Shown: piece by piece, positions 43,068 to 52,121 of the stretch
Layout: every line of letters starts with the position of its first letter
Position numbering within the stretch: position 1 is the stretch's first letter
NCBI RefSeq assembly: GCF_000300335.1
Contig: NZ_AMRM01000020.1
Location: 39,316-103,315 of the forward strand
From: Nitratireductor pacificus pht-3B
GTDB lineage: Bacteria; Pseudomonadota; Alphaproteobacteria; Rhizobiales; Rhizobiaceae
Reading direction: 5' to 3'
DNA: 64,000 nucleotides
The notes under the pieces: generated by a model
Databases searched by the model: none
The model's input: the letters and a program-made list of their open reading frames with translations, nothing else
What the model was told of the DNA's origin: nothing
Made by a program: the position numbers and the translations under genes

Positions 43068-44252
43068 ATGTCTTTTTGGAAACAGGCGGTTTTCAGTCTT
43101 ATCGTCCTGATCGCCGCCGGCCTCGCCTGGTTCTGGTATTTTCCCGGCGCCGAGGATGTCCTGGCGCGCGCCGGCCTGCTCGATGCGCGGACGAGCACCG
43201 CGCAGGAGAATCCGGCGCGCGGTGCCGCGGGCGGTCAGCGGCAGGGACGCCGCGGCAATGATGCCGGTGGTCTCGTCGTGACGACGCCGATCGCCTTCGC
43301 CACCATCAACGACCGCCTGAACGCCATCGGCACCGGTCGCGCCCTGCGTTCCGTGGTGGTCAACCCGCGGACCTCCGGCACGCTGCGCGAGGTGCTGACG
43401 GCTTCCGGCGCCACCGTCAGGGCGGGCGACCTGATCGCCCGTCTCGATTCGGACGCCGAGGAGATCGCCCTCGACCGGGCCGGCGTGGCACTCGAGGACG
43501 CCAGGACCAAGCTCGAGCGCGTCATGGCGCTGCGCTCGACCAACACGGTCACCGTCGCGCAGCAGAACGAGGCCGAGTTGGCGCTGCGCAACGCCGAACT
43601 GGTCAGGCGCGAGGCCGAGCTGGCGCTGGAGCGCCGCTCGATCATCGCGCCGATCGACGGCACGGTCGGCATCCTGCCCATTTCGGCCGGCAGCTACGTG
43701 ACCAGCAGCAGCGAGATCGCCACCATCGACGACCGCTCGCGCATCCTGGTCGATTTCTGGATCCCCGAGCGCTATGCGAGCCTGATCGACATCGGCTCAC
43801 CGCTGACGGCGACCTCCGTGGCGCGTGCCGCCTCCGTGCACGAAGGTGCGATCAGCGCGGTCGACAACCGCATCGATCCCGAGAGCCGCACCCTGCGCGT
43901 CGAAGGGCAGATCGAGAACCCCGACGACCGGCTGCGCGCCGGCATGGCCTTCAGCATATCGATGCGCTTTCCCGGCGAGACCTATCCGGCAATCGACCCG
44001 CTCGCGATCCAGTGGAGCGCCGACGGCCCCTATGTCTGGGTCGTCGAGAACGACCTTGCCCGCCAGAAGTCCGTGCGCATCATCCAGCGCAATGCCGACA
44101 GCGTGCTCGTCGACGCGGACTTCACGGAAGGCGCCGCGGTGGTGACCCAGGGCGTCCACAATGTGCGCGAGGGCGCGCCGGTGACGGCCGCGGGCGAGCC
44201 CGGCACATCCACCGACGCGCAGACCGTCAGGGCGGAAGGGGCGGCGTCGTGA
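43068..44252 (+). CDS. RND efflux periplasmic adaptor (MFP)
   Basis: This 394-aa membrane fusion protein has an N-terminal membrane anchor (FSLIVLIAAGLAWFWYF), a biotinyl/lipoyl-type hinge (VVVNPRTSGTLREVLTASGA and RSIIAPIDGTVGILPISAGS), an alpha-hairpin between them and a beta-barrel/C-terminal domain. It bridges the inner-membrane RND pump to an outer-membrane channel. ATG 43068 follows CGGAG; an upstream ATG (43029) is less suited. Its stop overlaps the GTG of the RND gene (GTGA). No TolC-type gene or TetR regulator is adjacent. Confidence 0.92.
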   Translation: MSFWKQAVFSLIVLIAAGLAWFWYFPGAEDVLARAGLLDARTSTAQENPARGAAGGQRQGRRGNDAGGLVVTTPIAFATINDRLNAIGTGRALRSVVVNPRTSGTLREVLTASGATVRAGDLIARLDSDAEEIALDRAGVALEDARTKLERVMALRSTNTVTVAQQNEAELALRNAELVRREAELALERRSIIAPIDGTVGILPISAGSYVTSSSEIATIDDRSRILVDFWIPERYASLIDIGSPLTATSVARAASVHEGAISAVDNRIDPESRTLRVEGQIENPDDRLRAGMAFSISMRFPGETYPAIDPLAIQWSADGPYVWVVENDLARQKSVRIIQRNADSVLVDADFTEGAAVVTQGVHNVREGAPVTAAGEPGTSTDAQTVRAEGAAS

Positions 44253-47200
44253 AGGACAGGATCCACGACGCTCAGACAGGCCTGACGGCGCTTTTCGTCC
44301 GCCGCCCCGTTCTCGCCTTCGTCTTCAACACGCTGATCGCCGTTGCCGGCCTTGCCGCCCTGTTCGGCGTCGAGGTGCGCGAGCTGCCCGACGTCGACCG
44401 CCCGGTCATCACCGTCTCGACCGACTTTTCCGGCGCTGCCGCCGAAACCATGGACCGCGAGGTGACCGCCATCGTCGAGGGCGCGGTCGCCCGTGTCTCC
44501 GGCGTTGCTGCTATTTCGTCGCGTTCCTCCTTCGGCCGCAGCCGCGTGACGATCGAGTTCGCCGACAGCGTCGATCTCGACACCGCGGCCTCGGACCTGC
44601 GCGATGCGGTCAGCCGCATCCAGAACAGCCTGCCGGACGACGCCGACGCGCCGCGCATCGTCAAGGCCGACGGCGACGCCCAGGCGGTGATGCGCCTTGC
44701 GCTCACCTCGGAAGACATGTCGATCCAGGACATGACCGTGCTGGTGGAGGAGGAGATCGTCGATGCCTTCGCCGCCGTTCCGGGGGTCGCCGACGTCCAG
44801 GTCTATGGTGACCGGGCGAAGATCTTCCGCATCGACATCGACCAGACCAAGCTGGCGAGCCTCGGCCTCACCGTCGCCGACGTCTCGCGGGCGCTGGCCT
44901 CCATCGCCTTCGACACGCCGGCCGGATCGCTGACCAACAGCACGCAGGACCTGACGGTGCGCGCCACCGCGGCGATAACGACGCCGGAGGAATTCGAGGC
45001 GCTCTATCTGAAGGATCATGTCCGACTCGGCGACGTGGCCACAGTGACGCTCGGCCCCGATGTCGGCGAAAGCCAGTTGCGCTCCAACGGCCGGACCGGC
45101 ATCGGTCTCGGCATCGTCCGTCAGGCACAGTCGAACACGCTCGACATCTCGGCCGGGGTGCGCAAGGCGGTCGAGGAGGTGCGCCGGACGCTGCCGGCCG
45201 GCATGACGATCGAGGTGACCAGCGACGACGCCACCTTCATCAACGGCGCCATCCACGAGGTCGAGATCGCGCTCGGCATCTCGGTCACGGTGGTGCTGCT
45301 CGTCATCTTCCTGTTCCTGCGCGATTTCCGCGCCACGCTGATCCCCGGTCTTGCCATCCCGGTCGCGCTGATCGGCACGCTTGCCGCGATCTACCTGACC
45401 GGCTTCTCGATCAACATACTGACGCTCCTGGCACTGGTCCTGGCGACCGGCCTTGTCGTCGACGACGCCATCGTCGTGCTGGAGAACATCGTCCGACGCC
45501 GCAACGAGGGCATGGGCGCGCGCGCCGCCGCCGTGCTCGGCACACAGGAGGTCTTCTTCGCCGTCATCGCCACCACCGCGACGCTGATCGCGGTCTTCGT
45601 GCCGATCTCTTTCCTGCCCGGGCAGGCCGGCGGCCTGTTCCGCGAGTTCGGCTTCGTGCTGGCGATCTCGGTTTTCCTGTCGTCGCTGGTCGCCCTGTCG
45701 CTGTGCCCGATGCTGGCCTCGCGCATGCTCGCCGCCCATCCGGAGAACGAGGAACGCGAAGCGACCGGCCTGGTCGCCGGGGCCGGTCGCACCCTGTCGG
45801 GCCTCTACCGCCGCACCCTGCATGCCTGCCTCGACGCTCCCTTCGTCGTCATCCTGGTTTCGATGCTGTTCGCCGGCGCCGCCTATGGCCTGTTCGGCAC
45901 CATCAAGTCCGAGGTCACGCCCACCGAGGACCGCTCGGTGGCCTTCATGCGCGTCTCGGCACCGCAGGGCGTCAGCCTCGACTATTTCGCCGAACAGATG
46001 CGCCGCATCGAGGCGCTGATCGAACCGATGCGCGAGAGCGGCGAAGTCTTGAGCACCTTCTCCATCGCGGGTCAGGGTTCGGGCAACAGCGGCTTCCTCG
46101 TCCTGATGCTCGCCCCCTGGGACGAACGCACGCGCAGCCAGCAGGAAATCGTCGCCGAACTCTCGCAGCGGACGAGTTCCGTGCCGGGCGTGCGCGCTTT
46201 CGTCTTCCAGCCGAACAGCCTCGGCATTCGCGGCTCGGGCAGCGGCCTGCAGTTCGCCGTGGCCGGCAACAACTACGCCACGCTCAACAGCGTCGCCGCG
46301 GGCATCGTCGCCGAGATGGAGCAGGATCCGCGCTTCCGCCAGCCGCGCCTCTCCAATGACACGACCCAGCCGCAGCTTGCCATCGCCATCGACCGCGAAC
46401 GCGCCTTCGACATGGGCATCGAGATCGAGGGCCTGGGCAACACCATCCAGGCGATGCTCGACGGGCGCAAGATCGGCTCGGTCTTCATCGACGACCGCAG
46501 CGTCGACGTAAAACTCTTGTCGAGCACCAATCCCGTCAACGACCCGACCGATCTGGAGAACATCTTCGTCAAGGCGGGCGACGGGCGTTTCGTTCCCCTT
46601 GCGACCATCGCGACGCTGAGGGAGCAGGCCGTCCCGCCCTCCCTGTCGCGCGAAGGACAATTGCGTGCCGTCAGCGTCAGCGCGGCGCTAGCGCCCGGTG
46701 TGGCGCTCAGCGACGCCTATGCGCGCGCGCAGGAGATCGCCGCCCCGCTGCTCCAGCCCGGAACGCGCATCATCCCGCTTGCGGAAACCGCGACGCTCGG
46801 CGAGACGGCCGGCTCGATGCGGACAATCTTCGGCTTCGCGCTCGTCATCATTCTCCTGGTGCTCGCCGCGCAGTTCGAGAGCTTCGTCAGCGCCCTGATC
46901 ATCATGGCAACCGTACCGCTCGGCCTTGCCTGCGCCGTCTTCGCCATGGTCGCCACGGGAACGAGCCTCAACGTCTACAGCCAGATCGGCCTCGTGCTCA
47001 TGGTCGGCATCATGGCGAAGAACGGGATCCTCATCGTCGAGTTCGCCAACCAGCTGCGCGATCGGGGCCTCGGCGTGCGCGAGGCGATCGAACAGGCTTC
47101 CCTGATCCGGCTGCGCCCCGTGGCGATGACCATGATCTGCACCATCGTCGGCGGGGTGCCGCTCGTCCTGGCAAGCGGCGCCGGAGCGGAAGCCCGCATC

Positions 47201-47374
47201 GCGCTCGGCTGGGTCATCGTCGGCGGCCTGGGCCTTGCAGCCCTGTCGACCCTGTTCCTGACCCCCGTCGCCTATCTGCTGCTCGGCCGCTTCATGACGC
47301 CGAAGGCGGAGGAAGAAGCGCGTCTCGAGCGGGAGCTGGACCACGCCGCCGGCCTCGACGCCAAGTCCCGATAG
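44249..47374 (+). CDS. RND multidrug efflux pump, inner-membrane subunit
   Basis: This 1041-aa AcrB/MexF-type transporter of the HAE1 class has two sets of six helices, each with a large periplasmic loop. Landmarks are the proton-relay region LALVLATGLVVDDAIVVLEN (adjacent Asp pair), the first-helix block FVRRPVLAFVFN, VGIMAKNGILIVEFANQLRD and EASLIRLRPVAMTMICTIVG. GTG 44249 overlaps the adaptor stop; the length then matches family norms exactly. The substrate range is unknown. Confidence 0.95.
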   Translation: MKDRIHDAQTGLTALFVRRPVLAFVFNTLIAVAGLAALFGVEVRELPDVDRPVITVSTDFSGAAAETMDREVTAIVEGAVARVSGVAAISSRSSFGRSRVTIEFADSVDLDTAASDLRDAVSRIQNSLPDDADAPRIVKADGDAQAVMRLALTSEDMSIQDMTVLVEEEIVDAFAAVPGVADVQVYGDRAKIFRIDIDQTKLASLGLTVADVSRALASIAFDTPAGSLTNSTQDLTVRATAAITTPEEFEALYLKDHVRLGDVATVTLGPDVGESQLRSNGRTGIGLGIVRQAQSNTLDISAGVRKAVEEVRRTLPAGMTIEVTSDDATFINGAIHEVEIALGISVTVVLLVIFLFLRDFRATLIPGLAIPVALIGTLAAIYLTGFSINILTLLALVLATGLVVDDAIVVLENIVRRRNEGMGARAAAVLGTQEVFFAVIATTATLIAVFVPISFLPGQAGGLFREFGFVLAISVFLSSLVALSLCPMLASRMLAAHPENEEREATGLVAGAGRTLSGLYRRTLHACLDAPFVVILVSMLFAGAAYGLFGTIKSEVTPTEDRSVAFMRVSAPQGVSLDYFAEQMRRIEALIEPMRESGEVLSTFSIAGQGSGNSGFLVLMLAPWDERTRSQQEIVAELSQRTSSVPGVRAFVFQPNSLGIRGSGSGLQFAVAGNNYATLNSVAAGIVAEMEQDPRFRQPRLSNDTTQPQLAIAIDRERAFDMGIEIEGLGNTIQAMLDGRKIGSVFIDDRSVDVKLLSSTNPVNDPTDLENIFVKAGDGRFVPLATIATLREQAVPPSLSREGQLRAVSVSAALAPGVALSDAYARAQEIAAPLLQPGTRIIPLAETATLGETAGSMRTIFGFALVIILLVLAAQFESFVSALIIMATVPLGLACAVFAMVATGTSLNVYSQIGLVLMVGIMAKNGILIVEFANQLRDRGLGVREAIEQASLIRLRPVAMTMICTIVGGVPLVLASGAGAEARIALGWVIVGGLGLAALSTLFLTPVAYLLLGRFMTPKAEEEARLERELDHAAGLDAKSR

Positions 47375-47542
47375 CCATTTCCGTCGATGACGCTCTCACC
47401 GAAGCGCCGGGTGGGTGACAAGCCGGACGCAAGTCTGTATCTGTGCCCGTCGCGCAAAGAGGCGGGCGAGGCACGGCCTCTCGTTGCCAAGCCGCCTGGA
47501 TCGTCGTGTGTCCGTTGGGATGCACAACGGACGAGCCGAACG

Positions 47543-47599
47543 ATTGATGGAGCATCGGACCAGCCGAAAACCGGAGTCCGCTTTCCGGTACGGTGCTCT
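47543..47599. repeat. Repeat family 2, copy 1 (GAGC...CCGAAAACCGGA)
   Basis: The unit reads GAGCATCGGACCAGCCGAAA, then ACCGGAGTCCGCTTTCCGG, ending GGTGCTC. It matches the unit at 60985-61043 along nearly its whole length. Its ends are self-complementary, giving a stem with GAGC and GCTC at the tips. Confidence 0.7.
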
Positions 47600-47610
47600 T
47601 GAGCGTTGAT

Positions 47611-47668
47611 GCAGTCAGGCGGAATCACCTGACGTCCGCATAAACGCGGAAAAACAAATAGATAGACC
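47611..47668. repeat. Repeat family 1, copy 1 (CAGGTG-GAAT-CACCTG hairpin unit)
   Basis: The unit GCAGTCAGGCGGAATCACCT is followed by GACGTCCGCATAAACGCGGA and AAAACAAAT. The core forms a short hairpin around GAAT (one mismatch in this copy), then a second small stem CCGC...GCGG. Closely related copies lie at 47712 and 58396. Confidence 0.75.
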
Positions 47669-47711
47669 CGTTCAACGTTTCTGTGAAAGGGTGAAGGGTC
47701 TATAGCATTTT

Positions 47712-47768
47712 GCAGTCAGGTGGAATCACCTGACGTCCGCAGAAATGCAAAAAACAAATTGATAGAGC
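47712..47768. repeat. Repeat family 1, copy 2
   Basis: GCAGTCAGGTGGAATCACCT followed by GACGTCCGCAGAAATGC. The hairpin TCAGGTG-GAAT-CACCTGA is perfect in this copy. It lies 101 bp after copy 1 in the same orientation. Confidence 0.75.
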
Positions 47769-47773
47769 GTCCT

Positions 47774-47793
47774 TGTGCGTCCAAATGGACGCA
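47774..47793. repeat. Perfect 8-bp hairpin before the MaoC gene
   Basis: GTGCGTCC-AAAT-GGACGCAC is a perfect palindrome directly after repeat family 1 copy 2 and 30 bp before the MaoC start. It probably belongs to the same mosaic of intergenic repeats. It could also affect translation of the downstream gene. Confidence 0.65.
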
Positions 47794-47823
47794 CGGCGCT
47801 CTAGCAGAAACGGAGTGGGCCTG

Positions 47824-48306
47824 TTGAGCGTCGGAACCATCAGCATCGAGAGAGCCCGGGAACTCGTCGGCCAGGAGGTCGGCCTTTCGGACTGGCGCGT
47901 CGTGTCGCAGGAGATGATCGACCAGTTCGCGGCGGCGACCGACGATCATCAGTTCATCCATACCGACCCAGAAAGGGCTGCTCGCGAAACTCCCTATGGC
48001 GGCACCATCGCCCACGGATTTCTCTCGCTGTCGCTGCTGTCGACCATGGTGTTCGAAGCAGTGCCCCTGCTCGACACCGCCGGCATGGGCGTCAATTTCG
48101 GCTTCGAGCGCATCCGCTTTCTGGCTCCGGTGCGCAGCGGCGCGCGCATCCGCGCCCGCTTCGTGCTGGCGAACCTGAACGAGCGGCCATCCGGCATCGT
48201 CGAGATCAATTACGACGTCACCGTCGAGATCGAGAATTCGCTGAAGCCGGCCCTGACCGCCCATTGGCTGACACTGGCCATGCCGGACCGTTCTCGCGAC
48301 GGCTGA
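47824..48306 (+). CDS. MaoC-like (R)-specific enoyl-CoA hydratase
   Basis: Hot-dog-fold protein of about 160 aa with the hydratase-2 motif MIDQFAAATDDHQFIHTDPE containing the catalytic Asp and His, then GGTIAHGFLSLSLLSTM. This subgroup hydrates enoyl-CoA esters or resembles MaoC dehydratases. No in-frame ATG exists near the expected N-terminus (VGTISIERARELVGQ). TTG 47824 or GTG 47815 is the likely start, with GGAG at 47810. It is preceded by the dense repeat region. Confidence 0.85.
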   Translation: MSVGTISIERARELVGQEVGLSDWRVVSQEMIDQFAAATDDHQFIHTDPERAARETPYGGTIAHGFLSLSLLSTMVFEAVPLLDTAGMGVNFGFERIRFLAPVRSGARIRARFVLANLNERPSGIVEINYDVTVEIENSLKPALTAHWLTLAMPDRSRDG

Positions 48307-48364
48307 GCCGTCCCGTCTCCCTGCCGGTGCGAACGAAAGGCGACCCGGCCCGACCGGAAGACGC

Positions 48365-49363
48365 TCACACGATGCCGCAGGCGCGCACGAGCTTGAGCAG
48401 CCTCGGCAGCGATGGCTGCGTGTTCATGGCACACCACGTCTCGCGCAGTTCCCCGCCATAGCTTTCCTTGTGCCTGGCGAGCGATTGCGTCGGGTAGACG
48501 AAGCGCTGCGCCAGCGGGTTGGTGTAGATGAAGCGGAAAGCGCGCCGCGTCAGCCAGTCCTTCTCGAATTCCTGGTCCTCGATGCGGTGAAACGGCATCA
48601 GGCCGAAATAGAGCCGCGCCACCCCTTCCGCCTGAAAGGTCTCGATGGCCCGGCGCACCAGGAAATACGCGGCAAGGGGATCCGCCTCCGGCAGCCAGCG
48701 GCGGGTCGCCGACAGATAGCCGATCAGCCTGCCGTTTTCATAGAGCGGGTCGAAGAAGGCGAAGGCGATGGGCTGCCCGGCCGCATCGAGGATGAAGAAC
48801 TTGCGCACGGCAGGCTCGTCGCGGAGCTGGATCGGGCGCACGAGGAAGGAAAGTTCGCGTCGTTTTGTGGTGCGGGTGCGCCGCCAGCCGAGCGAGATCG
48901 CTTCGACGCGCCGGGGGTCCAGTTCCGCGAGCGGCAGTTCCGCGACCGTGTGCCCGCTGCGCTCGAAGCGGTTGACCGCTGTCCGGAAGCTGCGCCGGGT
49001 CGGTCCCGAAAAATCATAGCCGGACAGGTCGATGAAGTTCTCGACGCCGAGCGCGTTGACCCGGAACCCCTTGGTGGAAAGCAGCTCGGCCATCGGCCGC
49101 GAAACCTGCCAGAAGGTGACGTCCCGCTTCTCACCGACAAAGGCGTCGATCAGCGCTGGCCAGTGGACCTGCGGCGCCAGCGGATCGGCCAGCACATAGG
49201 CTGTCCTGCCGACCATCCGATAGGCCAGAAACCCGCGTTCGTCCCCGAAATGGCGCAGCCCGGGCTGGTGCGCCACCGAATAGGCGAGCACGAACGCGCC
49301 ATGGTTTTCAAGCAGCGCATGGCGCACGGATTCTGGGAGACCGCGACTGTCGCTGAAAGGCAT
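48365..49363 (-). CDS. DUF2156 protein (MprF-like GNAT acyltransferase domain)
   Basis: Protein of about 332 aa. It matches the C-terminal catalytic domain of phosphatidylglycerol lysyltransferases (DUF2156) without the membrane flippase part: FGDERGFLAYRMVGRTAYVL with DPLAP, SGPTRRSFRTAVNRFERSGH, and YFGLMPFHRIEDQEFEKDW towards the C-terminus. Such stand-alone domains may transfer an amino acid from tRNA or acylate lipids. The N-terminus is uncertain: ATG 49363 is used, ATG 49441 is also open, and neither has a clear SD. Confidence 0.8.
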   Translation of the reverse strand: MPFSDSRGLPESVRHALLENHGAFVLAYSVAHQPGLRHFGDERGFLAYRMVGRTAYVLADPLAPQVHWPALIDAFVGEKRDVTFWQVSRPMAELLSTKGFRVNALGVENFIDLSGYDFSGPTRRSFRTAVNRFERSGHTVAELPLAELDPRRVEAISLGWRRTRTTKRRELSFLVRPIQLRDEPAVRKFFILDAAGQPIAFAFFDPLYENGRLIGYLSATRRWLPEADPLAAYFLVRRAIETFQAEGVARLYFGLMPFHRIEDQEFEKDWLTRRAFRFIYTNPLAQRFVYPTQSLARHKESYGGELRETWCAMNTQPSLPRLLKLVRACGIV

Positions 49364-49468
49364 ATCGGCTGGCACGCGCGCTAGATGGTTCACCGGAAAC
49401 GACTCACACTCTGCCCCCCCCGGCGCGCCAAGGGATCGCATGGTCTGGGGACACTGGCAAGAACGGAT

Positions 49469-49497
49469 TTGACAATTAAAAAACAAAAAGGTTATTT
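49469..49497 (+). promoter_or_regulatory. Promoter of the SufR-like gene
   Basis: TTGACA at 49469-49474 and TTATTT at 49492-49497 are separated by 17 bp, in a strikingly AT-rich stretch just ahead of ATG 49521. This matches a housekeeping-type promoter. AATTATAATT-like symmetry at 49498-49505 may be part of an operator. Confidence 0.55.
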
Positions 49498-49520
49498 AAT
49501 TATAACTGGAGATTCCGACC

Positions 49521-50198
49521 ATGCTGCCGACCCTCACCCCCTCCGAGCTCCTGCCGGCCGATGCGCCGGAAACGGCGGATCAGCGCGCGCTTCTCGCCCT
49601 CAAGACGAAGGGCGCGATGACCGCACAGCGCCTCGCCCATCTCCTCGGAATTTCCGCTGTGGCCGTGCGAAAGCAGCTCGCAAGGCTGGAAAGGGCCGGG
49701 CTGGTCCGCTTTCAGGAAGAGGTGCGGGGTCCCGGACGCCCGGAGCGCGTCTGGCGGCTCTCGGCGGAGGGGCATGCCCGCTTTCCCGACAGGCACGCGA
49801 CGCTGACGCTCGACCTGATCTCCTCGATCCGCCGCATCTTCGGCGAAGAAGGGCTCGACCGCCTGATCAGCCAGCGCGAGCAGACCATGGAAGAGACCTA
49901 TCGTGATGCCCTGGAAAGCGAAGCCAGCCTCGAGGCGCGCGTTTCGCGTCTTGCCGGTCTTCGCGCCCGCGAAGGCTATATGGCGGAGATCGAGAAACTG
50001 GAGGACGGCGCCTTCATGCTGATCGAGAACCACTGCCCGATCTGCGCCGCCGCCAGCGTCTGCCAGGGGTTCTGCCGCTCCGAGCTGGACGTGTTCCGGA
50101 CGGTTCTCGGGCCGCAGACGCGCGTCACACGAACGGATCATATCCTGGCCGGCGCCCGGCGCTGCGCCTATCGCATTGAAACGACAACGCCGGCCTGA
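49521..50198 (+). CDS. SufR-like Fe-S-binding transcriptional regulator
   Basis: This 225-aa protein has an N-terminal winged helix (TKGAMTAQRLAHLLGISAVA, VRKQLARLERAGLVRFQ) and a C-terminal Cys set ENHCPICAAASVCQGFC plus a last Cys in GARRCAYRI. SufR-type regulators bind a [4Fe-4S] or [2Fe-2S] cluster through such cysteines and sense iron or redox state. ATG 49521 follows CTGGAGA. It is 37 bp ahead of an MFS exporter gene, which it probably controls; no suf genes are near. Confidence 0.82.
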   Translation: MLPTLTPSELLPADAPETADQRALLALKTKGAMTAQRLAHLLGISAVAVRKQLARLERAGLVRFQEEVRGPGRPERVWRLSAEGHARFPDRHATLTLDLISSIRRIFGEEGLDRLISQREQTMEETYRDALESEASLEARVSRLAGLRAREGYMAEIEKLEDGAFMLIENHCPICAAASVCQGFCRSELDVFRTVLGPQTRVTRTDHILAGARRCAYRIETTTPA

Positions 50199-50235
50199 GC
50201 GCAGCGCGCACCACGGCAGGATCATCGAGGCTACC

Positions 50236-51693
50236 ATGACTGACCATCACTCCGAGGCTTCGCTCGGCAATGCCGGCTGGGCGGCAATCATCAGGACCGG
50301 GCAACTGGGACAGTTTTCCCTGCTGTGCCTCGGCATCTGGTTGCATGCGGCCGACACGATGCTGGTCGCCACCGCCATGCCGGCGGCCGTGGCCGAGATC
50401 GGCGGCGACCGGCTGGTGAGCTGGACGCTGTCGCTCTATCTGCTGGGTTCGATCCTGTCGGGCGCGGCGGCCGCACTGACGGCCTCCGCCCTCGGCCTGC
50501 GGCGCGCCTTCGTGCTCGCCGCCCTCACCTATTCGTCCGGCTGCGTGGTCAGCGCGCTGGCGCCCGACATGATCGTGATGCTGATCGGGCGGTTTGCCCA
50601 GGGCGTCGGCGGCGGCATGCTGGTGGCCCTGACCTATGTCGCGATCCAGCGGCTGTTCCCGAAGGACATGTGGCCCCGCCTGATCGCCCTGATGTCCGCC
50701 ATCTGGGGCGCCTCCGCCTTCTGCGGCCCGCTGATCGGCGGCTTCTTCGCCGATCTCGGCCTGTGGCGCTGGGGTTTCTGGATGTTCGCCGCGCAGGCTC
50801 TTCTGCTGGCAGTCCTGGTCCCCGCGTTCATGCGGCCGAGCAAGGGAGAAGCGGCTCCCGCCCAGCGCTTCCCTGTCGTTCGCCTGACGCTGCTGTCGCT
50901 GGCGGTCCTGTCCGTCGCCACCGCCGGCATCTACGTGACGCCGGCCGTCTCGCTGCCGCTGGTCGCGGCGGGCGGCCTGTTCTTCTATCTCTTCCTGCGC
51001 CGCGACGGCAGCCGCGGGAGCGAGAGGATGTTCCCCACCCGCGCCTTCGACATCCGCACGCCGATCGGCGCCGGCTTCATCGCCAATCTGTCGCTCGGCA
51101 CGGCGGCCATGTCTTTCACCGTCTACGGTCCCTTCCTGCTCAATCGCATCCACGGCATCTCCGCGCTCGAAGCCGGTTACATCATTGCGGCGGAATCCGT
51201 TGCATGGAGCACCACGGCGATCGCCTTTGCCGGCGTCGGCGCGGTGGGCGAGAAGGTGGTGATGCGCACCGGCGCCCTGATGATCGTGCTGGCCATCGCC
51301 ATGCTTGGCCCGATCATGGCCGAAGGGCCGATCTGGGCGATCCTTGCCATGTCCATAGCGCAGGGAGCGGGATTCGGCCTGCTGTGGGGCTTCCTGATCC
51401 GCCGCGTGGTGGCGATGGCGCCCGAGCAGGAGCGCGACAGCGCTTCCGCCGCAATGCCCACCACCCAGCAGATCGCCTTCGCGCTGGGAGCGGCGCTGGC
51501 CGGCATCGTCGCCAACATGGCCGGCTTTGCCGACAGCGGAAACCACACGGCCATGCAGAACGTCGCCTGGTGGGTGTTCGTCTCCTTCGTGCCGGTGGCG
51601 GCGCTCGGCGCGGCCGCAGCCTGGCGCGTGGCCGGCCCGATGCCCGCGGCGGCGAACGAGGGACAGCCACTTGCAGGGCAAGGCGCGCCCTGA
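50236..51693 (+). CDS. MFS transporter, DHA2-like
   Basis: This 485-aa membrane protein has about 14 hydrophobic segments, like the DHA2 drug:H+ antiporter group. Typical pieces are LHAADTMLVATAMPAAVAEI, the motif-C-like region GASAFCGPLIGGFFADLGLW and RFAQGVGGGMLVALTYV. ATG 50236 follows GAGG. It is immediately downstream of the SufR-like regulator and probably in one transcript with it. Its substrate is unknown; control by an Fe-S regulator hints at a redox-active or metal-related compound. Confidence 0.88.
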   Translation: MTDHHSEASLGNAGWAAIIRTGQLGQFSLLCLGIWLHAADTMLVATAMPAAVAEIGGDRLVSWTLSLYLLGSILSGAAAALTASALGLRRAFVLAALTYSSGCVVSALAPDMIVMLIGRFAQGVGGGMLVALTYVAIQRLFPKDMWPRLIALMSAIWGASAFCGPLIGGFFADLGLWRWGFWMFAAQALLLAVLVPAFMRPSKGEAAPAQRFPVVRLTLLSLAVLSVATAGIYVTPAVSLPLVAAGGLFFYLFLRRDGSRGSERMFPTRAFDIRTPIGAGFIANLSLGTAAMSFTVYGPFLLNRIHGISALEAGYIIAAESVAWSTTAIAFAGVGAVGEKVVMRTGALMIVLAIAMLGPIMAEGPIWAILAMSIAQGAGFGLLWGFLIRRVVAMAPEQERDSASAAMPTTQQIAFALGAALAGIVANMAGFADSGNHTAMQNVAWWVFVSFVPVAALGAAAAWRVAGPMPAAANEGQPLAGQGAP

Positions 51694-51715
51694 CGGACGC
51701 TTGCCTGATTCGGAA

Positions 51716-52069
51716 TTACCGCTGCGGCGTCTTCGCGCCCTTGGGACCCTTGCGGCCCGGAGCACCCGCATGGGTCGACGCGGTGACCGAGACAGGGTCG
51801 CTGGCGGGAAAGGTCGCCTCCAGCCCCTCTTCCAGCGCATCGTCCTCCTCGACCCCGGCCTTCGCGGAAGGCTTCGGGGATTTCTTTGCGGCGAACTCGT
51901 CCGGCGCGCCGGTCCGCGTCGTGCGCGTGATCGACACCGGGTCGCTGGCCGGAAACGTCTCCTCGAGCCCCTCGTTCAGGGCCTCGTCCTCGGCCTCTCG
52001 GCGTTTCTCGTCCGAGCGCCGTCCGCTGTTGTTCGGTTTTGAGCTTTTCGATTTCGAGCCGGGCTGCAT
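51716..52069 (-). CDS. Small acidic protein with tandem FPASDPVS motif
   Basis: This 117-aa hydrophilic protein is built from two near-identical segments: EALNEGLEETFPASDPVSIT (about residues 28-47) and DALEEGLEATFPASDPVSVT (about 76-95). Each is followed by a TGAP/AGAP turn, joined by a Lys/Ala-rich linker. It has no signal peptide or membrane helix. Single-copy LEExFPASDP proteins occur in alphaproteobacteria, with unknown function as far as I know. The gene is convergent with the MFS gene, 22 bp apart, and downstream of the sox operon on the same strand. Confidence 0.8.
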   Translation of the reverse strand: MQPGSKSKSSKPNNSGRRSDEKRREAEDEALNEGLEETFPASDPVSITRTTRTGAPDEFAAKKSPKPSAKAGVEEDDALEEGLEATFPASDPVSVTASTHAGAPGRKGPKGAKTPQR

Positions 52070-52121
52070 GTCAAAAATTCCTTTCCTGCAGAACGCGCTC
52101 GCCCACCACAGGTTCCGAACC

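Larger units (their letters stand above)
47375..47823. other. Intergenic stretch rich in short palindromic repeats
   Basis: About 450 bp without a gene, packed with dispersed repeat units described separately (47543-47599, 47611-47668, 47712-47768, and a hairpin at 47774-47793). It probably also carries the terminator of the RND operon and the promoter of the MaoC gene. Confidence 0.7.
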
